NCBI GenBank assembly: GCA_034440635.1
Contig: JAOTON010001583.1
Coordinates: 1,054,001-1,118,000, forward strand
Source: Lepas anatifera
Taxonomy: Eukaryota; Arthropoda; Thecostraca; Lepadidae
Length of the DNA: 64,000 nucleotides
Reading direction: 5' to 3'
The notes under the pieces were generated by a model. It did no database searches, was not told the origin of the DNA, and saw only the letters and a program-made list of their open reading frames with translations. Positions 50,201-61,244 of the stretch are shown here, in pieces (the stretch's first letter is position 1; the number at the start of each line of letters is the position of its first letter). A program made the translations under genes and the position numbers.

Positions 50201-51685
50201 CTGAGACCAAGCTCGGGGGGTTATCTGAGACCAAGCTCGGAGGGGTCCCTGACACCAAGCTCGGGGGCCCCTGAGACCAAGCTCGGGGGCCCTGAGACCA
50301 AACTCGAAGGGCCCCCGAGACCAAGCTCGGGAGCTCCCTGACACCAAGCTCGGAGGGCCCCCAGACGCCAAGCTCGGGACCCCTGAGACCAAGCTCGTGG
50401 GCCCTGAGACCAAACTCGAAGGGCCCCCTGAGACCAAGCTCGGGAGCTCCCTGAGACCAAGCTCGGAGGGCCCCCAGACGCCAAGCTCGGAGCCCCTGAG
50501 ACCAAGCTCACGGGTCCCCGAGATCAATATTCGGTATTCCAGAGCCCTCGATGCCGATGATCGGGGGCCCCCTGAGACCAAGCTCGGAAGGCCCGTGAGA
50601 CCAAGCTCGGGGCCCCTGAGTCCAAGTTCAGGGGTCCCCTGAGACCACGCTCGGGGGCCCTGAGACCAAGCTCTGGGGCACCCTGAGACCAAAATCGAAA
50701 GGCCCGTGAGACAAAGATCGAAAGGTCCGTGAGTCCGAGCTCAGGGGTCCCCGAGATCAATGTTCGGTACTCTGGAGCCCTCGATACCGATGATCAGGGG
50801 CCCCTGAGACCAAGCTCGGGGTCCCCTGAGACCAAGCTCGGGCGTTCCCTGAGACCAAGCTCGGAGGGCCCCTGACACTGAGCTCGGGGCCCCGGAGAAA
50901 AAGCTCGGGGGCGCTGAGACTAAGCTCGGTGGCCCCCTGAGACCAAGATCAGGGCTCCCCAGACCAATGCTCGTGTTTTCCAGTGCATACGGTCAGCCTT
51001 ATGCATCAGATGCGCTCGGATGCCCCCCTGAGACCAAACTCGAGGGCCCCTGACACTAAGCTCGGGGAGATGGGGGCCTGAGACCAAGCTTGGGGACATC
51101 CCTGAGACGAAGCTCGGGGTCCCTTGAGACCAAGTTCAGGGGCCCTGAGACCAAGCTCGGGATTATCTGAGACCAAGCTCGGAGGGGTCCCTGACACCAA
51201 GCTCGGGGGGCCCCTGAGACCAAGCTCGGGGGCCCTGAGACCAAACTCGAAGGGCCCCCTGAGACCAAGCTCGGGAGCTCCCTGAGACCAAGCTCGGAGG
51301 GCCCCCAGACACCAAGCTCGGGGCCCCTGAGACCAAGCTCGGGGGCCCCTGAGACCAAAATCGAAAGGCCCGTGATACCAATATCGAAAGGCCCGTGAGA
51401 CCGAGCTCAGGGAGGAGGGGCCCTGAGACCAAGCTCGGGGGCCCTGAGGCCAAGGTCGGGACCCCCTGAGACTGAGCACAGGGGTCCCCCAAGATCAATA
51501 TTCGGTACTCTGGAGCCCTCGATACCGATTATCGGGGGCCTCCTGAGACCAAGCTTGGGAGCCCCCCACCCACCGAGACCAAGCTCAGGGGCCCCTGAGA
51601 TCAATTTTTATGTTTTTAGTGCATAAGGTCAGCCCAAGCTGGTCCGCGGACCCCAGGGACCCCCCCTCCTCGGGCTACATCGCTG
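47270..51685. mobile_element. hAT-like element, 4,416 bp, TSD TCAGAACA (inner)
   Basis: The left terminus CAGTGGCGTAGCCAGG and the right, in reverse complement, CAGCGATGTAGCCCGAGG are flanked by perfect octamers TCAGAACA (47262-47269 and 51686-51693). Left AT-rich sequence (47340-48240) has an 85-codon frame without motifs. From 48290 on it is minisatellite. No transposase was found, so it is non-autonomous. Confidence 0.9.
48290..51600. repeat. Large GGGCCCCTGAGACCAAGCTC minisatellite
   Basis: More than 100 degenerate units of about 20-33 bp, sharper toward the right. Higher-order duplication is visible: a block of about 180 bp at 50196-50375 recurs at 51137-51320 and in part at 50395-50490. 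Stop-poor frames on both strands (up to 174 codons) are artefacts. Confidence 0.93.
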
Positions 51686-51693
51686 TCAGAACA

Positions 51694-52300
51694 TCTCAAG
51701 GGGCCCATTCAAGCTCACGGCCGCCAGGTCAGTGGCTGTAAAGCCTTATAGGGGTCCCAGACCATCTCAGGGGCCCTCAGTTCAACACAGAGGCCCATAT
51801 TAGCTCTGATGACCAGATAAGCTTAAGGGCCTGGATCATCCAGGGGCCCCTTGCCGGCATATTTGGGGTTTCAGAACAGTCCAGGGTTTCAATTAAAGCT
51901 TATAACCCAATTTCAAAGCAGGGGCCCTATTCCTGTGCAGGGGCCTCAGGTAAGTTTAGGGTCATCTGTGCATCACAGGGATCCAGATTAGCTCAAGGGA
52001 CAATATTAACTTTACGGTCCCAGCTCAGCTCAGGGGCCCCCCAGGTCGGTGGATATAGGTTCTGGCCAACTCACGGGGCCCTGTTCAAGGTTACGGCTCC
52101 TAGCTCAGTTTAGGCATCCTAGAACAGTTCATGCTGCCCAAACCATCTCAGGGGCGCTCAGTTCAGCTCAAAGAGCCCAGATTAGCTCGTATGGCATCAG
52201 AGGCCAGTTCAGGGGCCCCGAGAAGCTCAGGGGACCCTAAAATCAACTCATGGGACCTCAACTTAGTTTAGGGGCACAGGTAAGTTTAACGGGGTTCCGG
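51694..52300. repeat. GGGGCCCAGATCAGCTCA minisatellite, right block
   Basis: This is the continuation of the 46690-47262 array after the inner hAT-like element. Confidence 0.8.
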
Positions 52301-52444
52301 GGCAAGCTATCGGGCCAGTTTGAGTTTCTCGCTTGATATTACAGTTGTTGATATTCTTACCTCCGTTGCGGGGGCCCATCACAGAAAAGTGGGGGGGCCA
52401 GTGGCCCCCTGCCCCCCCCCGGTTCCTACGCCTATGAATTTAGG

Positions 52445-53676
52445 CCACTGTAGGGAATCAACACACAGGACCTGAACTGCATGGAGGTAGAGCAGGATTT
52501 TGACTATGCTGGAGCTTTCTTTGGAATGATTATTACAATACCTCTGTACCTATTAGGCCTATAAATATAATTTTACGTCTATGCAGGGTCGTTGCCACAT
52601 AATTTTACTGCAAGGAGGAACGACCTCAGCCAGGCGATAATTGGGGGTGGGAGGCAAATTTTAAGCATTTGATCTATCTATGAAAATGCTACCTAAGGTC
52701 ACTTTACCAACACACTTGTGAAGGTTCAAATATTATGTTGACATTGAATTTTTTGTCCCTTTTGTTGACATGTGAGATAGTAGTTAAGTGGGCGGAAACT
52801 GTGATCAGGGTTTCCAATTGTGCGTACGCTCCCATTAATAGATACGTTCCGAACAATAATTATTTTCCCAGTAATTGCTACATTCAATCATGGGAAATGA
52901 ATCATAGTTAAAAACGCTCCTTCCAAAAAATGGAAACTTTTTCAAAAGGGGAAATGCATGTCAGTGGGTGCAACTGTGGTCAGAGTTGCCAATAATAGTT
53001 ATGAGCCCAATACTGGAAACAGTGACCAATAATTGGAAATTCTCCTCCCACAAACAAAAACAAGTTCCAAAAATGACAACTCATTTTATTACTTTCATGC
53101 TGTAATCGTTTGGTGCTTGAACCTTGCCTGCCGCAAAAAGTAAGAGACAGGTAAAGAACATTCAGCATATTGGAAATAGTATACAAGCATACAATTATAA
53201 TTTCCAGCTCCGTGTGACAGAGGAGGCATACATTGCATTGAGTTTGTGACAGCCAGCATACTTTCTGCACCTCTGACCACAATGTGACTCGACACTGGAT
53301 GCTGAGCCACATACATGTTTAATATACGTTCTTTATAACGCGTTACGCTTCTAGAGAGATGCAAAGGCGCTAGGACCTCCCAGCTGCAACCCGACGGACC
53401 GAATCCTGACAGACCCAAAGGGAGCCAAATCCGTTGGTGTTGGAACATCAGCTGTCCCTAATGGTTAATTATGTATATTTTACCGTATCTTGTTGCATAT
53501 ATTAGCAAATTCCAGCTGTTGCGTGACATCTTTCACATAAATTGCTAAAATATCGAAACAAGACATCAGAGGTGATTACTACAGGAAACTTGGGGCGAGA
53601 TGTATACTGCCAATGCCTGGAAGGAATTCAGATGCGTATGTTTCTCCACTATTGACGCTTTTCATGCTGTCCATCC
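52445..53676. other. Spacer, nothing recognised
   Basis: Two overlapping minus-strand frames (110 and 117 codons, 52980-53448) show no recognisable motif. Confidence 0.35.
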
Positions 53677-53782
53677 TTTATCCGCTCATGCCAAACCCGG
53701 GAGAGGAGATTCTGAATTATCTTGTTACCTTTATCCGCCCCTGCCAAACCCGGGAGAGGAGATTCTGAATTAACTTGTTACC
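53677..53782. repeat. Direct 53-bp duplication
   Basis: Two adjacent copies starting at TTTATCCGC and containing CCAAACCCGGGAGAGGAG differ at only a few bases. Confidence 0.95.
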
Positions 53783-54479
53783 TTTATTCGCGTGTGGATG
53801 AAGTTTTTCTCTATTTAGTCTTGGATGCCCATCCCATTCAATGCACTTAGTATGTTTAAAGTCGCTTGCACATTCGGCAACCCCCTTAATTACATTCCCT
53901 GAGCACACCTATGGAATATTGTTATCATATAATATAGGGTTGAGAGTATGGTATGGCTGGCTTTATTTCCCCTGGCTGTTCCTGAAGCAGCCCATTCACT
54001 CTGCAAGAGTAGGTGCACTGCAAGGGTACAATCCAAGTACATTTGAAACACCTCCATTTTGAGTAGCTGGAACCACTTCTGTCTAGAAATATATAAAAAT
54101 GTGAATGGACAATCACTTAATATCTCATGCCTAGCCTTGAAGCATTCTGATTTTTCTGAATATTGTTACGGATTGCTTTGTTGTATGAAGAACGGACCAT
54201 GCCCGTTAAAACTCGGTATGCGAATAGATCCATCCTAAATACCGAGCGATAGCTCCGCCCCTGGTAAAGGCATTATTTCAAAACTTTTAGAGCTTCTGCA
54301 TGGTTTAGTTTTCGGAAAGTTCAGAGGGTTTCAAAGGCCTATCGCGAACCGTTGCAGAACATTCCAGAAAATAATTATGGGTGGACAGAATCTGGTCCCC
54401 CTGATATCAATAGGGTTAAAATTGAGTTAAGAAGATAATCTTGGCAAAAGAGCCCCGTTTTCCGGAGGTCTTTACATTA
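53783..54479. other. Spacer, nothing recognised
   Basis: No supported gene or repeat. Confidence 0.4.
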
Positions 54480-54786
54480 GCCCTGTTCCGTCTGTCAGCA
54501 CAGTTTTGTCAGCAGGACCTCTAACCTCTCCTTCAAGAAAGAAACATCAGCGGCATAATCGCCTATAGTTTGTGCTAAACAAAGGAAACTTAAACCCTTA
54601 TACCATTAAAAAAAATTAGGCTGCCTCTTCGTGCACGTGCTGTTTTCCCAGGAGCACAACAGCAGGCCGTCAGCCCGTAAAACCTCTAGAACTAGTTACC
54701 GGGAAGAAGCTACAGTCCTGTGACGTAGGCGCAACGCGGCCCGCTGATTGGTGCTGACAAAACTGTGCTGACAGACGGAACAGGGC
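54480..54786. mobile_element. MITE with 35-bp TIRs and TA duplication
   Basis: GCCCTGTTCCGTCTGTCAGC opens a 35-bp terminal repeat matched perfectly or nearly so in reverse at the right end. TA flanks both sides (54478-54479 and 54787-54788). A TA duplication fits the Tc1/mariner superfamily, although CACTA-like use of TA in this window shows it is not diagnostic. Confidence 0.85.
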
Positions 54787-55121
54787 TATTGCCTCCACTG
54801 GTGCACTGCCAGCTGAAAATTTGCTCACCATTATTTGACTGAGCTCTCGCCAGACAGCGGCCCTCCATTATGAGCGCACGGTCCTTGCCTAAGAAGTCCT
54901 GGAAGTAGATTCAATGCACTCTACCAGTCATTATTTTTTGCACGTGCAGGATGAACCCCCAGATTGGTAAAGTAAATCAAGTGGGTAGATTAAGTAGCAA
55001 TGCAGTGAGAAGCATACTATTCACAGTTGCGGAATCTGTCGACAGTCTGCCAATATTCGTTTTTCGTCGATCTCCTCACATGCTTTTGTAATAATGTGCC
55101 AAATAGCCCTTAGAAATGTTA

Positions 55122-55122
<1 letters not shown>
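54787..55122. other. Spacer, nothing recognised
   Basis: No supported gene or repeat. Confidence 0.4.
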
Positions 55123-55198
<76 letters not shown>

Positions 55199-55201
55199 CA
55201 T
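55123..55201. repeat. (TA)n microsatellite
   Basis: TA repeat interrupted by two CA steps; no hammerhead-like unit adjoins it. Confidence 0.97.
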
Positions 55202-55785
55202 ACATTGAATACGGTACGTATCTATACATTGAATAATTTGAATAGCCTACTTCAGCCCAATATATGCTATAAGACGCACAATTTAACTATTATTCACCTC
55301 AAGGCAACATCGAAATGTGATCAAAATTGGTGAACCTAAGAAGACATATGCATTTGCAATACAAACAAAATCTCGTTCTGGTAAGTGGGCTCCATCATCT
55401 CACTCAAATTTGCTTAAACGAAGAAATATAAACAACATTAAATATGTGTTGAGAAATGATCCGTAAGCTATTTCCGTAACTCTTTGGTTCCGGCCAAGAT
55501 CTTGTCGAGTTAGGCCAAAGAACATGTCCAAATGTATGGCTTCCTATAAGATAGCCAAAGATCATGTTAGATTGCTAATTTTTTGGAACGAATTAGTGGA
55601 TTTTCTGTTGAATTTGCTATCAAATGGACTTCTCCACATTGAAAAAGCCAAGGTTCGGAGCTTTCAAGCTGTATTCAGCCCTTCGTCGGCGAGTTGTAGT
55701 CGGATGGTATCGATCGAATACGTGTTGGTGTTGACACTGCAGAATCAAAGTTACCATAGTCGCGTAACAACAATAAGCAAATGAT
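55202..55785. other. Spacer, nothing recognised
   Basis: An 86-codon frame at 55524-55784 has no recognisable features. Confidence 0.35.
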
Positions 55786-55793
55786 GATACTCA

Positions 55794-56942
55794 CATGGGC
55801 AGATCCAAGGCGGGGGAGACGGTGGGGCGAGCACCCTCCCCCCTTGGGCCGACCTTAAGCACTGGAAAGAAACGCCTCCCGCCGCAGCCGCCGGGCCTTC
55901 CGCGGGAGGGTCCGGAGGCTGCGGTTGTACCCCGACCCCGCAAGTTGCCTTCCAAATGCCACCCGAAGGTAGCTCTAGGATCCCCTTATAATGTACCCGG
56001 GTCCCCTGAAATTAATCTCGAAGACCCCCAGAGTTGTTCTTGCGTCCCTGCCTCGGAGGTCCGAAGAGCCCCGCGACCTGGCCCCTTACAATCATCTCGG
56101 GGATCCACTGCTGCCCAAGCCGGGCCCCCCTATTCTCAGCAGATCAGCAGATGTAGGTCCCTGGTATTTCCCCTGGACCACCTGGGGCTGCAGCCCGACC
56201 CCCTGTGGTTCACCCGGGCCTCCTGTGGCCATCCGGGCACCCTGGCATTCTTCTGGGCCCATTGCAGTCCACTTGAAACCGCTGAGTCTGCGACCGGGAC
56301 CCTCAAAATTATCCCTTGCCCACTGAAGCCGAAACCGGGCCCATGTTCTCAGCAGTTGCAGATAATTTCCCTGTATTCCACCTGGGCCCTCTGTAACCCC
56401 AGCCGGGTCCCCTGTGGTTCACCCGGGCCTTCTATAGCTATCCGGGCCTTCAGCAATGCTTCCGCGTTGTGACTACAGTCGGCCCCCTGCATTGCTTGCG
56501 AGACTCCTTTGGTCTCGGCCCTCTGTGGCTACAACGTCCGTCCCTGGTTGGGAGTAGTAGGTATGATATCTTAAACTCTCAATTCAAGCAGGCCCCAGCA
56601 TAGTTTATGGAATCTGAGATGGCCCCAATCCGTAATTCCAGTCGAAATTTAGGCAGTCCCTGGATTTGTGGAGATCCAAACAAATGTTGAAACGGACCTC
56701 AGGGATTTTAGGGCCAGTCCATGGTTTAGTGGGCGTTTGAAGTTCTCGGAATTTTCGCCCCCAAAACGGTGTTTACCGTTTTTTTTTGCTCGCCGCATGT
56801 TTTTATGTCTATGCACGTTTTTTATGAAAATGTAAACCTTGCACGGTCGGGCCCCAAAATCTTTTTCGAGCCCCCTTCAAGGAGGCCAAGCCTCCCGGTC
56901 AGGGTTCGCCCCCTCCTTGAGCGATTTTTGGATTCGCCCCTG
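55794..56942. mobile_element. hAT-like element, 1,149 bp, TSD GATACTCA
   Basis: Termini CATGGGCAGATCCAAGG and (reverse complement) CAGGGGCGAATCCAAAA are flanked by perfect octamers GATACTCA (55786-55793 and 56943-56950). The interior contains a CCCGGGCC-rich minisatellite (about 56000-56480). The 225-codon plus frame at 55795-56472 begins at the terminus and is an artefact of stop-poor repeats. Confidence 0.9.
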
Positions 56943-57139
56943 GATACTCATGATATATTCAGTAGCAACATGACATTCTATTCATGAACACTACCACTGA
57001 CCATGATTCCACGATTATGCATCACTTGTGGTGTAACAGAGCATGTACATACGCTGATGCCTTCCTCACTTTTGCTGCCGGCACTTCCTTGAACGAGTAT
57101 CATCAACGTAGTACCATCGATCTTCCGACTGGTCCCAGC

Positions 57140-57698
57140 AGAATCAGTCAAGGTCACTGACCTATGAGGTAACGATGTGGCATGTTCCCAATAATGTACA
57201 ATAAAACTTGCACTGGAACCTGATTTCTCTTGTGGGGGAAATCAGGGTTTGACCTTAAAAAACATTTGACCTAAATATGTGACCTTGACCTTGACATTGA
57301 ATAGTCTTAACTATGAAGTCACAGCATAACATACGTCATTTTGAATAATGCCATCTGACCGGAACAATGGGGGTCAATGACCTTTGACCTTGAACTTAAC
57401 CTGTATGTGGGGTGACTGACACATAATCCGGATTATATGACGTTATTACATCACCACTCAGTCTTCAGTGCAGGCGAACTTGTGCGTTTGCACGTTTGGT
57501 CTAAAAAATAGGTCTGACTTTCAAAGCCTAAAGGAAAAAATCACTGACAGATTTTCCAAATTCCTTCACCAATCGACGCGCTCATGAACGATCTCAAGCT
57601 TTGTCGAGTAGTGTTTTCTGGCTGTGAGCGGTTCTGCGGTCACCTCGGAAAATAGGTGGGGGGGGGGCACCTGAGGGTCCCTCCACTGCGGGTGTTGA
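57140..57698 (-). mobile_element. TTAA MITE, group D, partial copy
   Basis: GGTCACTGACCTATGAGG, ACTATGAAGTCACAGCATAA and the terminal CTCCACTGCGGGTGTTGA align with the right part of 28355-29281. The right TTAA has decayed to TTGA and the left half is missing. Confidence 0.78.
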
Positions 57699-58195
57699 TG
57701 GCTTGATTTCTACGTTCGTGTCAATTTAAGTGTTTTTGTTGTGATTTATCTGCATTGGTTTTATGTGCAGATATAATTGTATTAAAATAGGTACTCTTTG
57801 AGGAGATATAAGCTTCAACCACCATCCTCACATTATCCTATCCCCATTGATCCCAGCGCATACCTAATTTGTCCGGGCAAAGTCCTGGCGGAAACTTTAG
57901 CTTCGGGTCCCAACACTGGGACGTCGAGAATTAAAGTAAAGTCTCTATTAAAGAGTCCAGCCCATTCAACACCCGCCCCGGTGGGCCTCCGAGCCACCTT
58001 GAACTGAAAGAGGCAACCAAGGGAGCAATGCCAACATATATGTTATGACGGTATACCGTCATTATCATTTCTCACTCTTTGAGCGATGGGGAGGCTCTGG
58101 CGTCCAGCCTGCTGATCGTTCCAGTGATATGCGCAATAAAGGACAGTAATTACTGCTGACTGTCGAAGACCGTGCTTTATATGTTTCTTTCTATG
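57699..58195. other. Spacer, nothing recognised
   Basis: A stray CACCCGCCCCGGTGGGCC..GAGCCACCTTG near 57970-58000 resembles a group F terminus without a partner. Confidence 0.4.
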
Positions 58196-59393
58196 TTAAC
58201 CCTTGCCCCGGTGGCGGGTACGAGCCACCTTCGCCCTGGTGGGGGGGCTAAAAAGACCCCCACGATGTCAAAAACTAAGAGAGCTCGAAAAAAGCGCAAA
58301 ACGGCAATCGAAAGCTCTTTGAAAATGATATCGAAAATACTTCGGTCATTTTTCTTGTCAGGTCAATATCAAGGTCACCAGAGGTCAAAATAGGTCAAAA
58401 TCGCTAATATGAGGTGTACTAAGAAAACCTCATATATCCCAGAAACTATGATAGCTAGAAACATTTATCCAACACCATTCGAAAGCTCTTGAGATGCGCT
58501 TTCATTACAGTGGCATTCATTTTCGTGTTAGGTCAAAGCCTAGGGAGCTACAGGTCACTAAATATTGGGCATATTCTTGGGAATGTCCATAGCCACCCAT
58601 GCATAAGGGCGTTTACTTTTTCGCTAATAGCTTCCAAACCAAACAAGATACAGCCATAGTTTATGCACCATTGCAATCCTCTCGTCAATACGAATCGAAT
58701 GATATATGATATTGCTATGCCAGGTCAAATTTAAGAATTTGACCTGACCCAGGTCAACGGTCTGACCCAACTTGACCTGGTATAGTCATGGTGTATATCA
58801 TTTGACTTCCAGTGACTATACAAACACTTTGGTGACAAAATAAAAGCTCTATCTTATTTTATTCAAAATTTATAGAGAAAAAACCAAAAATGCTTATTTG
58901 ACCTAAGGTGACCTTTTAAAGGTCACAAGTCAAAACTTTTGGCATCAGCTCCAGAAATTGGCTAAGAGCAAGTCGCAACCGATGTTTGAAGTTGATTCCA
59001 TCCATACTTACTGAGAAAAGCTCATTTCGTGATTTTCCCCATGTATTGACAATGGGGAGGTCATGCTCTGCACATGACCTTAGGTCACCAATATCAAAAA
59101 TCCCGGAACAAATGTTGTAGCTCCTGGTGGGCCCAGTATGTGGTATGAGTTTCAACTTGATCAATTAACCCTTCTTTTAGTTATGCGGTCCTAAGTATTT
59201 TTTGAGGTGAGGTCACTTTACCTGGCCTGGTGACCTGACCTGATATGACCTTGAGTCAAAATTTTCAGGAAAGATGTAAAAATGATGAAGGAACAGCTAG
59301 ACCAAGTTTGGCGGCGCTGCGCGCCGCCGTTTTTTGGTCACTTCGGAAAAACCCGAGGGGGTCTAAAAAGACCCCCACCCGGGCGAAGGTTAA
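58196..59393 (+). mobile_element. TTAA MITE, group F, complete
   Basis: TTAA at 58196-58199 and 59390-59393 bounds 1,198 bp. The ends are TTAACCCTTGCCCCGGTGG and, in reverse complement, TTAACCTTCGCCCGGGTGG. Hairpins are GGGGGGCTAAAAAGACCCCC on the left, GGCGGCGC..GCGCCGCCG at 59310-59329, and GGGGGTCTAAAAAGACCCCC on the right. The interior is GGTCA-rich. Confidence 0.9.
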
Positions 59394-59427
59394 AAAAAGC
59401 ATTTGAAAGCGGATGTTGTTGTTTCAG

Positions 59428-59540
59428 AAAGCAGGTGCCGAGTTCCCGCCGCTGGAGGGTCCTCATTCTTCTGACTGCGCTGGTCTCAACCTCGCTGTAC
59501 TTCTACGCCGTGGCTTCGCCATTTCGCCGAATAACACAAG
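59428..59540 (+). CDS. Candidate exon encoding a signal-anchor segment
   Basis: A pyrimidine-rich tract ending TTTCAG at 59427 and an AAG|GTGGGT-like donor at 59541 bracket 113 bp. In one frame it reads SSRRWR, then a ~19-residue hydrophobic stretch starting VLILLTALVST, then SPFRR. Third codon positions are strongly C/G, unlike the surrounding repeats. A basic N-side before a single hydrophobic segment is the layout of type II Golgi or ER membrane proteins, such as glycosyl- or sulfotransferases. That assignment is an inference; no catalytic domain is in the window. It may instead be chance or a captured exon. Confidence 0.35.
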
Positions 59541-60070
59541 GTGGGTGGCCAGCTCCTCCCAGGATAGGTTTATTATTTACGCTTCTCGGAGCAGGCATGT
59601 TTGCCCAATTCAAGTGATTATTGGCTTCGGTGTTTCAGTGGCGGGTCTAGGACTTTGCGTGCCATTCGAAAGACAACGCTCTTTAAAATTCACAATGAAT
59701 CATTTTTTTTTTTATTTCATTAGGGCCACTCCCAACAGGCACACTTGCCCAATTACTGGGAGTATTGGCGTGGGTGTTTAAGGGTCCTCTCCACCGGGTC
59801 AGATCGGACACGGAAGGCAGTTTCCCGCCGTGGGGATTAAACCCACGTTAATCCATGCTATCCGATCTGAAGACGGGCAACGAAGCCACTAAGCCACCCC
59901 GGCCCCATTTAGTAAGCGAGTGCGAAAGATAATTAAGACTGGCGCATGAGGAGTCTCGCCGAGTCACTGGTGGCGTGCGGACTTGTGCGGGGTCGCTCCC
60001 ATCCGGCCGTGTCAGGTCAATGTGAGAGCACGGAATCCAAAGCCTGTGATGTATTGGTGGTGACAGATGA
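59541..60070. other. Unassigned, includes a tRNA-like sequence
   Basis: Contains the tRNA-like segment 59828-59906. A similar phrase, GGCA(T/C)..TTGCCCAATT, recurs near 59596 and 59738. Otherwise nothing is recognised. Confidence 0.35.
59828..59906 (-). repeat. tRNA-like (SINE-type) sequence
   Basis: The minus strand shows GGGGTGGCTTAGTGGCTTCG (A box), a GATCGGATAGC block and CGTGGGTTTAATCCCCACG, a closed T-arm/B-box hairpin. It shares GGTGGCTTAGTGG with the sequence at 40888-40960. The acceptor stem is poor, so a SINE head or tRNA pseudogene is likely. Confidence 0.5.
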
Positions 60071-60114
60071 AGAGTGATTTGGATTGTGTGTCCGCTGTTC
60101 TTATTAAGATGTGA

Positions 60115-60864
60115 TGTCACAAGCGAAAAAGGCAAAGGTTTTGTCCGACAGAAAATTCAACAACTGCAGCCGAGATCCGCCAGTCCCCAGAAACGGCGCC
60201 GTGTTTCAGGTGAGCCACGGGAAACCGGAAGCATGGAGGCTATCAAGGACATGATGGAAAAGCAATTGGAAGAGTTTTCTAAATTGAAAGATGAATTCAA
60301 AAACATCGCTGACACAATGAGAGCTGAACTTAGCTCACTCGGTGCCCGTGTGAAAGACCTGGAAGACCACACCAATCGTAAATATGAGGAGATGGAAGAC
60401 ATGAAAAACAGATTCAGGCAAGAGAAAACGTTGTGCGAGAATTACAACGACAAGTTCATCAGAATGAAGTTATATCTCGGCACCCAACGCTTGTGTTCTG
60501 TCGACCCGCCATTCAAGCCAGTCGCCCCGTGACGTCACCGCCTGGGGCTGGTCCGGCCGGGTCGGTCGCTGACCCAAGGTCACCCATCAGTGGGGAGGGG
60601 GAGGCGGCACGAGGCGAGTCAGCTGTTCGGCCTGGCAGAGGAGTGGCTTCCGAGCAGTCAGCTGATGTGCAGCAGCAGACAACCGGCGGTACCTACGCAG
60701 GGGCGGCGGCAGCCACCACCTCGCAGGCGCAGCCGGACCGCGCAGCCGCGGCCCCAGCTTCGGCCGGCGGTGGTGGGGCGACAGCGCGCCGGCATCGCAA
60801 GCGGGAGGACGTGGAAGAGACGCTGGTGACGCTGCTAACGCGGCGTTCCCGGGACTCGGGATGA
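60115..60864 (+). pseudogene. LINE ORF1-like coiled-coil protein, frameshifted
   Basis: The first frame (to 60532) contains a basic patch (QKRRRVS) and then a long charged heptad-like stretch (MEKQLEEFSKLKDEF, MRAELSSLGARVKDLEDH, RKYEEMEDMKNRFRQEK), a coiled coil as in ORF1 of L1-type LINEs, where ORF1 is an RNA-binding trimer. A shift near 60450-60530 leads to a Gly/Ala/Gln-rich frame ending at 60864. A short frame (60861-61049) may continue it. It lies just 5' of ORF2 in the same orientation. Confidence 0.7.
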
Positions 60865-61244
60865 ATAAGAACGATATCGGCAGAGCACAACGCACAAACG
60901 GTAAAATCTACTGTCGCTTCGCAAAGTCTGGTGACGGATCGGTGCGCGACCTGATATATAGCAAAATATTAAGTCTTCGAAGTGCAGCAAAGGGAAACGA
61001 ACTTTTTGTAAGAGTCCCTTACGGGGTACAGGCAAAAAATCTTCAGTGAGTGCTTAGCACTAAAGAAGAGAGGCAAGATCTACACAGTGTTTACGCGGCA
61101 TGGATCAGTATTTGTGAAGGAGAGGCAACATGGCTACAACGTGCGGGTGGACGAATGGGAGGACCTCCAAAAGCTGCGGCTGTAGACGGTATGCGCGTGT
61201 TAGCATGTGCTCGCAGATTAGATGGTGCGAAGTGTTGGTTAAAT

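Larger units (their letters stand above)
45514..52436. mobile_element. hAT-like element, 6,923 bp, TSD AATTTAGG (outer)
   Basis: The left terminus CAGGGGCGTAGGAACGG and the right terminus, in reverse complement, CATAGGCGTAGGAACCGG are flanked by perfect octamers AATTTAGG (45506-45513 and 52437-52444). A second copy of the right-end region occurs internally at about 46556-46690 (ATTACAGTTG..GATAT, then CGGTTCATATGCCTATG), so the element is composite. The interior is mostly GGGGCCC-rich minisatellite and contains another hAT-like element at 47270-51685. No transposase is visible. Confidence 0.9.

Noticed and set aside
49899..51604. Many 80-174-codon minus-strand frames with repeated WSQGP/LGLRG
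   Set aside because: The repeat unit lacks stops in several frames; the same peptide phrases recur in different frames, which is an array effect, not a gene.
55795..56472. 225-codon open frame
   Set aside because: It begins two bases inside a hAT-like terminus and runs through CCCGGG-rich repeats; no domain.
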